DNA from: Tateyamaria pelophila
GTDB taxonomy: Bacteria > Pseudomonadota > Alphaproteobacteria > Rhodobacterales > Rhodobacteraceae
Assembly (NCBI RefSeq): GCF_019966495.1
Contig: NZ_JAIMIA010000029.1
Location: 1 to 48,519, forward strand
DNA: 48,519 bases
Direction of reading: 5' to 3'
In this document: one piece after another, positions 7,638 to 18,384 of the stretch
Numbering within the stretch: position 1 is the first letter of the stretch
How the letters are laid out: the number at the start of each line of letters is the position of its first letter
The notes under the pieces: generated by a model
What the model saw: only the letters and a program-made list of their open reading frames with translations
The model's database searches: none
Told to the model about the DNA's origin: nothing
Made by a program: the position numbers and the translations under genes

Positions 7638-8480
7638 TTGACCGTTATCCAGTCCCTGTGAGTGATTGAGGTTATTCGGTCTGGATCGTTTGCGAAGAAG
7701 TTCCAGGCATCTTGGCACTTGTCGAGTATTTCGTCGTAACTATCAAATACGGAGATGGCGAGTTTGTTGGCCCGCAAGTAGGCCCAGACGTTTTCCATCG
7801 GGTTGAGTTCGGGCGCATAGGGCGGCAGTTTCAGCAGCGTGATGTTGTCGGGCACATCGAGAGCTTTCGCACAATGCCAACCAGCCCCGTCCACGATCAG
7901 CAGCGCATGGGCCCCGGGCGCGACCGCCTTTGCGATCTCTTCGAGATGCAGTCCCATTGCTTCTGTGTTGACATAAGGCAAGATCAGCCCGGCTCCGGTG
8001 CCACGTGCGGGGCAGGCAGCGCCAAAGATGTAGCTCCATTTGTAGCGTGTATCGCGGGGCACACGCGGGCGTGTGCCCCGTCGCGCCCAGATACGGGTCA
8101 GGGTGCCTTGCTGGCCCACGCGGGCTTCGTCTTGAAACCAGACTTCCAATGGTTTTCCACGCGCGTGTTCGGGCAGGATATCCGCTACGATACTTGCGAA
8201 GTTTTTTTGAATGCCACCTGTGCTGATACGTCAGCATTGGGATGTTCCGGGCGCACCGAGAGCCTGCGAAATCCCAGCTTGGCCAGATATGTACCGACCG
8301 TACGCTCATGGAGTCTGACGCCGAACTTCGCTTCAATGCGCCGCGCAAGATCCACGCGCCGCCAGCGCACGACGCCATCTCGCGCCGGATCGGGCCCGGC
8401 CTCAACCCAACGCGAGAGTTGCGCCATCTGGTCTTCAGACAAGAGGGGCTTCACCCCACGTCGAATGCGACGCCAGGATT
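7634..8480 (-). pseudogene. IS630 family transposase, 5'-truncated
   Basis: Two minus-strand frames together give an IS630/Tc1-mariner-like DDE transposase. The upstream part (8185-8480) holds helix-turn-helix-like sequence (VVRWRRVDLARRIEAKFGV); the downstream part (to 7634) holds the catalytic core with WFQDEARVGQQG, LLIVDGAGWHCA and LPPYAPELNPMENVW. The frames join by a -1 shift at a run of seven A (plus-strand T run 8202-8208), the arrangement used for programmed frameshifting in this family. About 60 N-terminal residues are missing: at about 8455-8480 the sequence passes into an unrelated membrane-protein frame. No flanking terminal repeats could be assigned with confidence. Confidence 0.75.
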
Positions 8481-8708
8481 GCCGATCAGCCACAGGAACA
8501 ACGCTCGTGTCATCGCACCAACCCCGAGTAAGACCAGCGTGTAGTTGGCGACCCCGCCGACAAAAGGAATGAAATTCAACAGCGAAATGAAGATGATCGC
8601 TGCCGCAAAAACCATGAGCCGCGCGACGCTACTTGGGTCCTGCGCGCCGCCAAACCCTGACCAGATCCGCATTGCCACCCCGTAAGCACCCAAGGGTCCA
8701 GACAGCAA
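8451..8708 (-). pseudogene. Membrane protein fragment of unknown family
   Basis: About 85 codons with two strong hydrophobic segments (LMVFAAAIIFISLLNFIPFV and YTLVLLGVGAMTRALFLWLI). I do not recognise the family. The frame ends in the zone where truncated IS630 sequence begins, and its beginning lacks a convincing start, so it is probably the C-terminal piece of a larger protein. It lies downstream of the N-ATPase operon on the same strand. Confidence 0.4.
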
Positions 8709-8717
8709 GGCTCTATC

Positions 8718-8773
8718 GGAAGATTTGTTCGTAGAATACCGTTAACGAGGAACGCATGGCGAACAAATCTTCC
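8718..8773. repeat. Perfect 14-bp inverted repeat, 28-nt spacer
   Basis: GGAAGATTTGTTCG (8718-8731) is repeated as its exact reverse complement at 8760-8773. It lies in the 252-bp gap 8709-8960 downstream of the ATPase gamma gene, which has no other feature I can name. It could be the paired ends of a vanished mobile element, an operator, or a stem-loop terminator for the ATPase operon; no T-run follows on either strand. Confidence 0.8.
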
Positions 8774-8960
8774 TGGCAAGACGATAAAGCCCTTGCTGGA
8801 TAGCATGTAGCATCAATCGGGAGCCACGGTTGCGCCACCGGCAATGGGATCCAGGCGAGAGCAACTGGGCACCGCGCCGGGGACTTACGTGTTTAAGGAG
8901 TGACTCTTTTTGAACACTTTGGTTCGGTGCATTCGCCCATTGCTTGAAAAGAAGACAATG

Positions 8961-9923
8961 TTAACGCTGGTCTTCCCATTCTGACTTGGAAAGAATGCGG
9001 CCGGTAGCCAAATCGTTGGGCGATAGTCGGCAGTTTTTGGCTCTGGTTTTTCTCAGCGCTTCAAACCCGATGATCACGTCGAGCAACTCGGTGGTTATTG
9101 CAGCCTGACGCACAGCGCGTTTCTCGGACCCAAGCTCCTCCAGCCTGTCATCAACGGATTTTTCGGCCTGCTGCATCAGCGCCAAACGCGCCGCATTTTC
9201 GGTCATCAACGCCTCGGCAATCGCGCGGAACAGCGTGGCAAAGAGATGGCTTCGCACCAACGCCATGAACAAGTCGTCTGCGGGCATAGAAAAGAATGGC
9301 CGACTTCGCGACACCCATGGCCTTGTCGACAGATCGGCCAGAAGTCCTTGATCGATCGGAAGCAGGGATGTCACGATTGGCCCCTGCCCGGTCACACCTT
9401 CTTGCGCGACATAAGCCAGCGATACAGCCAATTCACGCGAGAGGTCCGCCTTGCGGATCTCTTCCAGCCTTTGCGTGAGAAGGTTTGCCAGACGTCCGAT
9501 CCCATCAACAGAAGCCGCTGGAAAAAATGTTTCATCCACGGCGATGTGCTGATCTGCCAGCGAAGCTGTCATCTGTGCCCCGACGCACAGAACCGTCAGC
9601 TTGCCATCAGTAGCTTCGGTTCGCTCATCCGCCAAAAAGCACGCAAGCGCCTCGTTGTAGTTGCCGCATAGCCCATGATCGGACCCGAATACGATCAAGA
9701 CCTGCCTGGCGTGATCGGTCGATCGCGTCTCAAGCGGTCCGAATGCCGTCAGAAACCCATGCAATCCGTCCAGCACAGTCGCATGATAGGCCTCGATCGC
9801 CTTTGCTGCCTGTTCATAGGGCGCTGCATTGATGACAGACAGGGTTTTCATCGTGTGTACGACACTACGAATGCCGCGCATGCTGGTCGACCGACGCCCG
9901 AGGGTTTCAAGGGTTTGCGCCAT
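8961..9923 (-). CDS. atpG: N-ATPase gamma subunit
   Basis: A 320-residue central-stalk subunit of the alternative F-type (N-type) ATPase. The N-terminal helix [18 protein letters not shown] and the C-terminal helix with [17 protein letters not shown] form the coiled rotor shaft; the middle ([15 protein letters not shown]) is the typical gamma Rossmann-like core. It is longer than the usual 290 residues, as is common in N-ATPases. ATG at 9923 follows GGAGAGCAAG and overlaps the end of atpA by 17 nt, so it is translated from the same message as the last gene of the operon. Confidence 0.9.
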   Translation of the reverse strand: MAQTLETLGRRSTSMRGIRSVVHTMKTLSVINAAPYEQAAKAIEAYHATVLDGLHGFLTAFGPLETRSTDHARQVLIVFGSDHGLCGNYNEALACFLADERTEATDGKLTVLCVGAQMTASLADQHIAVDETFFPAASVDGIGRLANLLTQRLEEIRKADLSRELAVSLAYVAQEGVTGQGPIVTSLLPIDQGLLADLSTRPWVSRSRPFFSMPADDLFMALVRSHLFATLFRAIAEALMTENAARLALMQQAEKSVDDRLEELGSEKRAVRQAAITTELLDVIIGFEALRKTRAKNCRLSPNDLATGRILSKSEWEDQR

Positions 9924-11445
9924 CTTGCTCTCCAAAAGTTGCGCGCGCCTTTTGAGCCAGCGCCACCATGCAGGCGCGATCATCGTCGCCAAGCGGGTCG
10001 TTCCCGGCAATGCGCGCGGCGACATCATCAAGCTCCCGCGCGGCCGCCGACCTGAGGGCGGACATGACTTGCGCCGTTTCAGCCTCGGTCAGACCATCGA
10101 ACTGACCCTCCATCGCCGCAACCAGAACAGTGATCTGTTCGATGGTGGGGATCGGATCGCGTTCGGGCTGTCGCAAAGCCGCCCGCACCGCCACACCGCG
10201 CGTCAGCCGGGCGCGCGTGGCCTCGTCAAGCCGGGTGCCAAAGCGGGCGAAGTCTTCCAATTCCTCGAACTGCGAGAGAGTCACGCGCAGGTTTCCGGCT
10301 ACGGAACGGAACGCCTTGGACTGCGCCTTGCCGCCGACACGCGACACCGACACGCCAAGATCGATCGCGGGGAACTGGTTCTTGCGCACAAGGCGCGGCG
10401 ACAAGTAGATCTGCCCATCGGTGATAGAGATGAGGTTTGTGGGGATATAGGCTGCCAGGTTTTCCGCCTGCGTTTCGACCACTGGCAGAACCGTGATGGA
10501 GCCGCCCCCTGCGGACGAGGTGAACTGCCCTGCCCGCTCCAGCAACCGCGCATGAATGTAAAATATATCGCCCGGAAAGGCCTCGCGCCCCGGCGGGCGG
10601 CGCAGCAAAAGCGACAGCTCCCGATAGGACCGTGCATGGTGGGTCAGGTCATCCAGTATGACGAGAACATCTTTGGCTTGGCCCGCGAAGTATTCTGCCA
10701 TGGTCATCGCCGCGTAAGGCGCCACATAAGCGAGACCCGCCGCGTCCTCGTCACCTGCCGACATGACGATGCTTTGATCCGTCATCGCCCCTTCACGGAT
10801 CGCACCGATCACTTTGGCAACTGCATCGCCGCGCTGCCCGATGGCGCAATAGATGCAGATCACGCCGGTCGCCTTCTGATTTAGGATAGCATCCACCGCC
10901 AGCGACGTCTTGCCGGTTTGACGGTCACCGATGATCAGTTCGCGCTGTCCAAGACCCACAGGAACGGCGGCGTCGATTGCCTTGATCCCAGTCGCCAGCG
11001 GGCGCGTGATGGCCTGTCGGTCAAGGATTTCGGGGGCTTCGGCCTCCACCGGCCGCGTCGCTTCAGTCTTGATCGGGCCTTTGCCGTCTCTTGGATTGCC
11101 AAGGGCGTCCACAACGCGGCCCAAGAGTGCTGCACCGACCCGCGTGCTGACTACCTTGTGAGAGCGTGTGACGCTTTCGCCGACCGTCACCTGGTCGCTG
11201 GAGCCAAGCAGAACGACACCCAAGCGGCCCGGTTCGAGATCGAGAACGATGCCCTGCACGCCGCTGGAAAAGTGCAGCAATTCGTCAGACAAGGCACGTT
11301 CGAGTCCAACGACAATTACGATACCATCCGCCACCTCAACCACATGGCCGATCTCGCTGAGGCGCGGTGACGGGGATGGGCTGGCCAAAAGCGCCTCTAC
11401 CAACGCCTGGGGGCCTGGCATCGGGTTTGTGGCTGAGCCAGTCAT
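9907..11445 (-). CDS. atpA: N-ATPase alpha subunit
   Basis: A 512-residue F1 alpha subunit, the noncatalytic nucleotide-binding partner of beta. Visible motifs: beta-barrel domain at 25-95 ([14 protein letters not shown]), P-loop GDRQTGKTS at about 170, [11 protein letters not shown]alker B region at about 260, and the C-terminal helical domain. The usual amphipathic N-terminal segment that docks to delta is short, which is typical of N-type ATPases where b and delta functions differ. Start ATG overlaps the stop of atpF by 4 nt. Confidence 0.93.
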   Translation of the reverse strand: MTGSATNPMPGPQALVEALLASPSPSPRLSEIGHVVEVADGIVIVVGLERALSDELLHFSSGVQGIVLDLEPGRLGVVLLGSSDQVTVGESVTRSHKVVSTRVGAALLGRVVDALGNPRDGKGPIKTEATRPVEAEAPEILDRQAITRPLATGIKAIDAAVPVGLGQRELIIGDRQTGKTSLAVDAILNQKATGVICIYCAIGQRGDAVAKVIGAIREGAMTDQSIVMSAGDEDAAGLAYVAPYAAMTMAEYFAGQAKDVLVILDDLTHHARSYRELSLLLRRPPGREAFPGDIFYIHARLLERAGQFTSSAGGGSITVLPVVETQAENLAAYIPTNLISITDGQIYLSPRLVRKNQFPAIDLGVSVSRVGGKAQSKAFRSVAGNLRVTLSQFEELEDFARFGTRLDEATRARLTRGVAVRAALRQPERDPIPTIEQITVLVAAMEGQFDGLTEAETAQVMSALRSAAARELDDVAARIAGNDPLGDDDRACMVALAQKARATFGEQDGANP

Positions 11446-12206
11446 GTCGAAGCCAGCTTTGGATCAACACCCGCAGCCAATTGCGCGTCCATCAAATCGC
11501 CCAGGCTGTCGATGTAACCATCCACGGTCCAATCCAGTTGCGCGCCGCCGATCCGGAGGACGAGGCCGGGGGGCTGGTCCGCATCGGTTTCGAACCGAAA
11601 CGGGATGTCCGGGAACACCGTTTGAAGGCTGCTTATCAGATCGTTCTGCGCAGATTCCGGCAAGGCATCGCGGCTGGTGATTACGGCTGCGGTGCTTTTG
11701 CCCGCGGCAGCACTCAACTCTTCAGCCATCGGTTCAATCCGCTTGGCAAGATGCTGGGCGATGCGGCCTTCAAGCGATGTGTCCGCAAGATCAGTCAGAG
11801 CCTTGCGGGTCAAAGACAGCAAGGCGCCACCGCCAGCGCGCTGCAATTTTGCAGCGTATTTCTTCCTCTCTTCGTCCAGATGCGCTTGCGATGCCATGCG
11901 TTCTTCCTCCAGCCGTTTGTGTGCTTCAGCCAAGAGGGCGTCGCGCTGTGTTTCGGCCTCCTGTCGCACAGCCTCTGCCACGTCGGATTGTTCGGCATTC
12001 AGAGCCCTGATCTGATCCAGATGCACCCGTTCCGCTGCCTGCGCTTTTTCCTTTGCAAGCACAGCTTCATGCATCCTGTTTGTGATCTCGGCCTCACGGG
12101 CGTCGATCCCATCCAGAATGGGGCGGTACAAAAACCGCCGGAGTAACCAAACAAGCACCAGAAAATTGGCGATCTGGGCTGCAACTGTGATCCAGTCAAT
12201 GGACAT
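11442..12206 (-). CDS. atpF: N-ATPase subunit b (extended, with delta-like tail)
   Basis: A 254-residue peripheral stalk subunit: one N-terminal membrane helix ([20 protein letters not shown]), a long charged coiled coil (about 35-150) and a globular C-terminal third (about 160-254). No separate delta gene exists in this operon, and standard b is about 160 residues, so the extra C-terminal part may replace delta; this is inference from length and position. It is 3 nt from atpE and overlaps atpA by 4 nt. Confidence 0.88.
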   Translation of the reverse strand: MSIDWITVAAQIANFLVLVWLLRRFLYRPILDGIDAREAEITNRMHEAVLAKEKAQAAERVHLDQIRALNAEQSDVAEAVRQEAETQRDALLAEAHKRLEEERMASQAHLDEERKKYAAKLQRAGGGALLSLTRKALTDLADTSLEGRIAQHLAKRIEPMAEELSAAAGKSTAAVITSRDALPESAQNDLISSLQTVFPDIPFRFETDADQPPGLVLRIGGAQLDWTVDGYIDSLGDLMDAQLAAGVDPKLAST

Positions 12207-12209
12207 CTG

Positions 12210-12497
12210 TTAGCTTCCCGTTGCCTGAGCGGCTGCGACCGCAGCGTTCCAGAACGGGTTGGCGAAGATCAGGATCATCGCGACAACAAAACAGTAGATG
12301 GCGGTGGATTCAATCATAGCGAGGCTGACGAACAGCGTTCTGGAAATGGTCGATCCGGCGTCGGGTTGCTGGGCGATTGCGCTTAACGCCATTGCAGCAG
12401 CGCGCCCTTCACCAAGTGCGGGTCCGATCGCCCCGAACGACACGGTCAATCCGGCGGTAAAGATCGAAATGGCGGCGATGATGCCAAGGTCTGTCAT
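12210..12497 (-). CDS. atpE: N-ATPase rotor subunit c
   Basis: A 95-residue two-helix hairpin forming the ion-translocating ring. The loop AQQPD separates helices 8-40 and 53-80. Helix 2 carries the ion-binding carboxylate Glu63 in the motif AMIESTAIYCF, and helix 1 carries a second carboxylate Glu30 in GPALGEGRAA at the position where the Na+-dependent Ilyobacter c subunit has Gln. Glu-Ser-Thr in helix 2 resembles Na+-binding rings. Two carboxylates are known in N-type rotors, whose ion specificity (Na+ or H+) is debated, so coupling ion should not be assumed. Confidence 0.92.
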   Translation of the reverse strand: MTDLGIIAAISIFTAGLTVSFGAIGPALGEGRAAAMALSAIAQQPDAGSTISRTLFVSLAMIESTAIYCFVVAMILIFANPFWNAAVAAAQATGS

Positions 12498-13189
12498 GGG
12501 TTTTCCTTTTCAGGTTGGGAAGATGGAGGAGGCGCTGTCGCGCTGGAGATGTAGACCGTGGCCAAAATCGCAAAGATATAGGCTTGGATCATGCCGGTCA
12601 GCAGCCCGAGCAGGTCCATAACGACAGGAAAGAAGAATGGAGCGACACTGAGCAGGATGGCCGCGATGACAGCCCCGCTCATAATGTTGCCGTAAAGCCG
12701 GATCGCCAGCGAAATCCCGCGCGAAAACTCCGAGATGATGTTGAACGGCAGCATGATAAAGGACGGCTCAAGATAGGTCTTGAGGTATCCGCCCAGACCC
12801 CGGGTGGTTATTCCAAACAAGGGAACAGCGATAAGGACCGACAGCGCCAAAGCCGTAGTCGTGGACAGCGAGGCGGTGGGAGGTTCGAATCCCGGCACAA
12901 CCAGCAGCAAGTTCGATGTTGCCACAAACAAGAACAATGTGCCTGCGTAGTATAGCAGATAGCGGGACGGGCCTTGCGCGACCTCTTCAATCTGGCTTTG
13001 AATGCCCTGTACGATGACCTCCAACATGGTCCGCCAACGGTTTGGCGGCACGTCAGGGCGCAGGTTGCGCGTGATCAACAAGGATGCCACAGTCAGCAGC
13101 GCCATCACGATCCAAGTATAGAATATCGTGGCGTTGACCCCATAATCCCACGCCTCGAACATGATTGTCTGATCTGGCGACAGGTTCAT
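12494..13189 (-). CDS. atpB: N-ATPase subunit a
   Basis: A 231-residue membrane stator subunit with five to six helices. The conserved helix with the essential arginine is visible as SRGISLAIRLYGNIMSG (about 160-176), followed by the last helices (LLTGMIQAYIFAILATVYI). Length agrees with N-type subunits a. The frame extends much further upstream to 13471, but ATG at 13189 overlaps the end of atpR by 4 nt (ATGA) and fits the family N-terminus, so the longer frame is rejected. Confidence 0.92.
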   Translation of the reverse strand: MNLSPDQTIMFEAWDYGVNATIFYTWIVMALLTVASLLITRNLRPDVPPNRWRTMLEVIVQGIQSQIEEVAQGPSRYLLYYAGTLFLFVATSNLLLVVPGFEPPTASLSTTTALALSVLIAVPLFGITTRGLGGYLKTYLEPSFIMLPFNIISEFSRGISLAIRLYGNIMSGAVIAAILLSVAPFFFPVVMDLLGLLTGMIQAYIFAILATVYISSATAPPPSSQPEKENP

Positions 13190-13485
13190 GGCGCATCCCC
13201 GGCAGGCACCCCCGCTTGGACGATTGCAGTCGCGACCCAGCGTGTGATGAAGAATGCCAATGCAAACCCCGCAAGGGCGAAGGGACCGACAGACAAGGCG
13301 ACGCCCCAACCGATCCCCAACAACGCAGTGATCCGTATGAAGGCACTGAGCGCCAAAATGTTGACGGGCCGCTCTGTCCCAAGCGCCAGACGCATACCAA
13401 GGCCCAAGCCTGCAAAAAACAACGCGGATGTCCCAACACCGATCGCTAGTCCAAGCGCGACCGCGCTCCAATCCAAGACTATCAT
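13186..13485 (-). CDS. atpR: N-ATPase AtpR-type membrane subunit
   Basis: A 99-residue protein with three hydrophobic helices, lying between atpQ and atpB. AtpR is a hallmark of N-type ATPase operons and is proposed to take part in rotor ring assembly. Identification is by size, topology (ALGLAIGVGTSALFFAGLGL first helix) and operon position; sequence conservation in this family is low. Overlaps atpQ and atpB by 4 nt each. Confidence 0.82.
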   Translation of the reverse strand: MIVLDWSAVALGLAIGVGTSALFFAGLGLGMRLALGTERPVNILALSAFIRITALLGIGWGVALSVGPFALAGFALAFFITRWVATAIVQAGVPAGDAP

Positions 13486-13765
13486 TTATCGCTTCCTTCC
13501 TTGTTGATCCATGACGCGGCTATGAAAGCCCCAAGCACGACCCCTCCCAAAATCAGGGCGATGGTCCAGGAAAAACTCTGCGGCGCCACCTGGTCGAGCC
13601 AGAGGCCCAAAAACGCCCCCCCCACGGTCGGCACCGCAATGGACCAGCCGATCATGCCAAAGGTGCCGATACCGCGCAGCGGGCTTGGGCCCGGATTGTC
13701 GCGCGCGGATTTCAACCGCTTTGCGTGGCGGGCGATATCCTCGGCCGATTTATCGGGTTTGGGCG

Positions 13766-13769
<4 letters not shown>
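13482..13769 (-). CDS. atpQ: N-ATPase AtpQ (AtpI/AtpZ-like) subunit
   Basis: A 95-residue protein with a charged N-terminus (1-35) and two membrane helices (GMIGWSIAVPTVGGAFLGLW and IALILGGVVLGAFIAASWI), like AtpI/AtpZ family assembly or Mg2+/Ca2+-related proteins. In N-type operons the third gene is atpQ, and this gene occupies that place. It overlaps both neighbours by 4 nt. Confidence 0.82.
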
Positions 13770-15916
<2,147 letters not shown>

Positions 15917-16140
15917 CTATGTTTGAGGCGTGTCTGAGTGGTCATGCCGCCGCTTCTTGATGCGATCCGTGGGGAAATATTTGTAGAATGCGGTGCGACC
16001 TATTTTCCGCTGATCAATGACATCGCCGATGAAAGGGTAGTTTTCGGTGTCCTTAAGCATGGCTTCGGCGTGTTTAATGCTTTGCTCGTTCAAGGCTTTT
16101 GGCCTGTCACCACGCCTTCCACGTTTTGCGGCGGCTTTGA
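15917..16140 (-). pseudogene. Serine recombinase/resolvase C-terminal remnant
   Basis: Reading the minus strand from 16140 gives about 73 codons without a start codon: GRRGDRPKALNEQS, then KHAEAMLKDTENYPFIGDVI, IGRTAFYKYFPTDRIKK and a TAG stop. This is the C-terminal helix-turn-helix region of Tn3-type resolvases/DNA invertases. The catalytic N-terminal domain is missing; at 16140 the sequence gives way to the start of the dnaJ-like gene. It marks a former transposon end placed directly upstream of the chaperone gene. Confidence 0.7.
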
Positions 16141-16156
16141 GATGGGGAGCTCACCT

Positions 16157-17092
16157 GTGAGCGATGACCCATATAAAGTGTTGGGCTTGAAAAAAACCGC
16201 GTCGCAGGACGAGATCAAAAAAGCTTACCGCACGCTCGCAAAAAAGCTGCATCCGGACCTGCATCCGGGTGATGCTGACAAGCAGGCGCAGTTTCAGGCC
16301 GTCACGGCCGCAAATGATCTGTTGGGGGATCCGGAAAAGCGCAAACGCTTTGATGCCGGAGACATTGACGCCAGCGGGCAAGAACGCCCTGAACGCCAAT
16401 ACTATCACCAATATGCCGGTCAAGATGCCGGGCGTCGCTATGATCCCGGCGCGGACATGGGTGGGTTTGACGACCCGTCCGACCTTTTCTCGGAACTGTT
16501 TCGGCGTCGTCAGGCACGCGGTGGCAGAGATACTCGACAAGACTTCAATGCGCGCGGTCAAGATGCCCGTTATCATATTGAAGTCGACTTTTTGGACGCG
16601 GCGCGTGGAGCAAAGCAAAGCGTAACAATGCCAGACGGCAAAGGGATTGAAATCAAAATTCCGGCCGGGGTCAAGGAAGGTCAGACGCTTCGCTTGCGCG
16701 GAAAAGGCGGCCCTGGGTTTGGGCAGGGGCCTGCCGGCGACGCCTATGTTTCCATCAGTGTGCGTCCGCATGCCATTTTTGTGCGTGAGGGCAACAACAT
16801 TGAAGTTGAGCTGCCGATTACATTTGATGAGGCGGTTTTGGGTACCAAGATTGAAGTTCCAAGGATTGATGGCGCTGTATCCTTGACCATTCCCAAGGGT
16901 GCTTCTTCGGGGCATCGCATGCGGCTCAAAGGCAGGGGAATTGGTGCCGGGAAGAGTTCCGGCGGAGATCAGTTTGTCCGCCTGAAAACCGTACTGCCCG
17001 ACAAGATTGATGCGCAGATGGAAGAGCTGGCAACAAGCTGGCGTCAACACACCGATTTTGATCCGCGAAGCGAACTGCGGAGGAAAACATGA
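16157..17092 (+). CDS. DnaJ-class co-chaperone (CbpA-like)
   Basis: A 311-residue J-domain protein without the zinc-finger region. J domain at residues 1-70 with YKVLGLKKTASQDEIKKAYR and the HPD motif in KKLHPDLHP (about 33-35); a Gly/Asp/Arg-rich linker (about 75-135); then two C-terminal substrate-binding beta domains (YHIEVDFLDAARGAKQSV and VELPITFDEAVLGTKIEV), as in CbpA. It would stimulate DnaK. The GTG at 16157 has GGGGAG 8 nt upstream; the open frame continues back into the recombinase remnant, and an ATG at 16142 is possible but less well placed. The native promoter may have been replaced. An IS5 end begins 5 bp after the stop. Confidence 0.88.
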   Translation: MSDDPYKVLGLKKTASQDEIKKAYRTLAKKLHPDLHPGDADKQAQFQAVTAANDLLGDPEKRKRFDAGDIDASGQERPERQYYHQYAGQDAGRRYDPGADMGGFDDPSDLFSELFRRRQARGGRDTRQDFNARGQDARYHIEVDFLDAARGAKQSVTMPDGKGIEIKIPAGVKEGQTLRLRGKGGPGFGQGPAGDAYVSISVRPHAIFVREGNNIEVELPITFDEAVLGTKIEVPRIDGAVSLTIPKGASSGHRMRLKGRGIGAGKSSGGDQFVRLKTVLPDKIDAQMEELATSWRQHTDFDPRSELRRKT

Positions 17093-17097
17093 GTTTA

Positions 17098-17556
17098 GGC
17101 TCAGGACTCATAACCAGAAGATAACGGTTGCTGCGAGTGCGATTGCGGAGAGGAAGACGGTTGGTGATCTGTCGTAGCGAGTTGCGACGCGACGCCAGTC
17201 TTTGATCCTGCCGAACATCCTTTCGATCCGGTTGCGCCTCTTGTAACGGCGTTTGTCATATTTGACGGTCTTCTTGCGTGACTTGCGTCCTGGGATGCAG
17301 GACCTTGTTCCCTTGTCTATAAGGGTATCGCGGAACCAGTCGGCATCATAGCCTCGATCAGCGAGAAGCCATTCAGCCTCTGGCAAGCCATTCATCAAAG
17401 CTGCCGCTCCGGTGTAATCGCTAACTTGCCCTCCGGAGATAAAGAGGCGGACTGGGCGCCCAATGGTGTCGGTAACTGCATGCAGTTTGGTGTTCATGCC
17501 GCCCTTGGTCTGCCCAATCAGGCGTCCACGCCCCCCTTTTTTAACCGCAAGCTGGA
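17098..17556 (-). mobile_element. IS5 family (IS427-like) element, 3' part
   Basis: Minus-strand coding (to 17108) gives the C-terminal half of an IS5/IS427-group transposase: GRLIGQTKGGMNTKLHAV, LLADRGYDADWFRDTL with the catalytic Asp, and RIERMFGRIKDWRRVATRYD with the catalytic Glu. The outer end begins GGCTCAGGACTCATAACCAG, closely related to the end of the second IS5 at 32875. The 5' half is missing, replaced exactly at the left repeat of the IS6 element, so IS6 activity removed it. The first eight residues of the open frame derive from IS6 sequence. Confidence 0.82.
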
Positions 17557-18384
17557 GGTTCTGTCGCAAACTTCAGCGCACGACGGAATGACTCATAACT
17601 TTGGCCACAGCTATCCAGCGAGTGCTGTGAATTGTTGGAATGCGGATTGGCCAGAGGAGTCGAATTGTCGCTTGTGGATCATGTGGGCGACTTCGATGCC
17701 TTCCAGCGTTGCAGTGGCCGAGCGGAAGGATTTGAACCCCTTCATTTGCCTTGTCAGTTTCTTGATGAACCGGTGGTCCTGCTCAATGATGTTGTTCAGG
17801 TTCTTGACCTGCAGGATTTCGATCAGCCAAAACCATTCGTTCAAAATCAGTAGGCAATTCATGTTCTGCAGCCCTGCGAGATTTGCCCCGCTTTTGTCGA
17901 TTACAACTCTGTCGGGGAAGCCGTTTTTGCCGATTGTGCGTGCAAAGAACGCCGTTGCCGCAGCTTCATCCCGGTGCTCCGAGAGCATGAAATCAAGGGT
18001 TTTTCCGAACTTGTCGATGGCTCGGTAATAATACGTCCACTTGCCTTTCACTTTGATGTAAGTCTCATCCATGCGCCAGGATACAGCAGTCTTTCGCTTT
18101 CGTTTGTGCGCTTCCATCGCAATCAAAGGGGAGAACCTTATCACCCAACGGTTCAGCGTTGCATGGTCAAATTCGACCCCACGTTCCGCCATAATCTCCT
18201 CCAGATCACGATACGAAACGGCATATCGTACATAGAAAAACACAGCGTACAGGATCACGGATCTGGGATAGTGGCTGCCCTTGAAATCAATCGTCACGTT
18301 CCGATACTCACCCTCGAATTCAAAAGGCGGCGTCTACCACAGGTTACCAAGCAGGCCCATATTCTAAAAGTTTGCGACAGAACC
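17557..18384 (-). mobile_element. Complete IS6 family element
   Basis: An 828-bp element bounded by perfect 17-bp inverted repeats GGTTCTGTCGCAAACTT (17557-17573) and its complement (18368-18384), with one transposase gene. The 8-bp flanks (AAGCTGGA and GGAATTGC) do not match, so there is no target duplication. With an IS5 fragment on one side and a 5'-truncated gene on the other, this indicates an IS6-mediated deletion or rearrangement here. Confidence 0.9.
17611..18297 (-). CDS. IS6 family transposase
   Basis: A 228-residue transposase filling the IS6 element. The N-terminal part has a helix-turn-helix (YRDLEEIMAERGVEFDHATL), followed by the DDE catalytic core: SWRMDETYIKVKGKWTYYYR (first Asp), FPDRVVIDKSGAN (second Asp) and NIIEQDHRFIKKLTR with the Glu region. 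Length and motifs agree with full-length, probably active members. Two partial copies of the same element lie at 32891-33032 and 33726-34134. Confidence 0.92.
   Translation of the reverse strand: MTIDFKGSHYPRSVILYAVFFYVRYAVSYRDLEEIMAERGVEFDHATLNRWVIRFSPLIAMEAHKRKRKTAVSWRMDETYIKVKGKWTYYYRAIDKFGKTLDFMLSEHRDEAAATAFFARTIGKNGFPDRVVIDKSGANLAGLQNMNCLLILNEWFWLIEILQVKNLNNIIEQDHRFIKKLTRQMKGFKSFRSATATLEGIEVAHMIHKRQFDSSGQSAFQQFTALAG

Noticed and set aside
9829-10884. Plus-strand frame of 351 codons opposite atpG/atpA
   Set aside because: Antisense to two unmistakable ATPase genes.
13190-13471. N-terminal extension of the ATPase subunit a frame
   Set aside because: It reads out of frame across atpR, has no family similarity, and an ATG with the usual 4-nt overlap exists at 13189.
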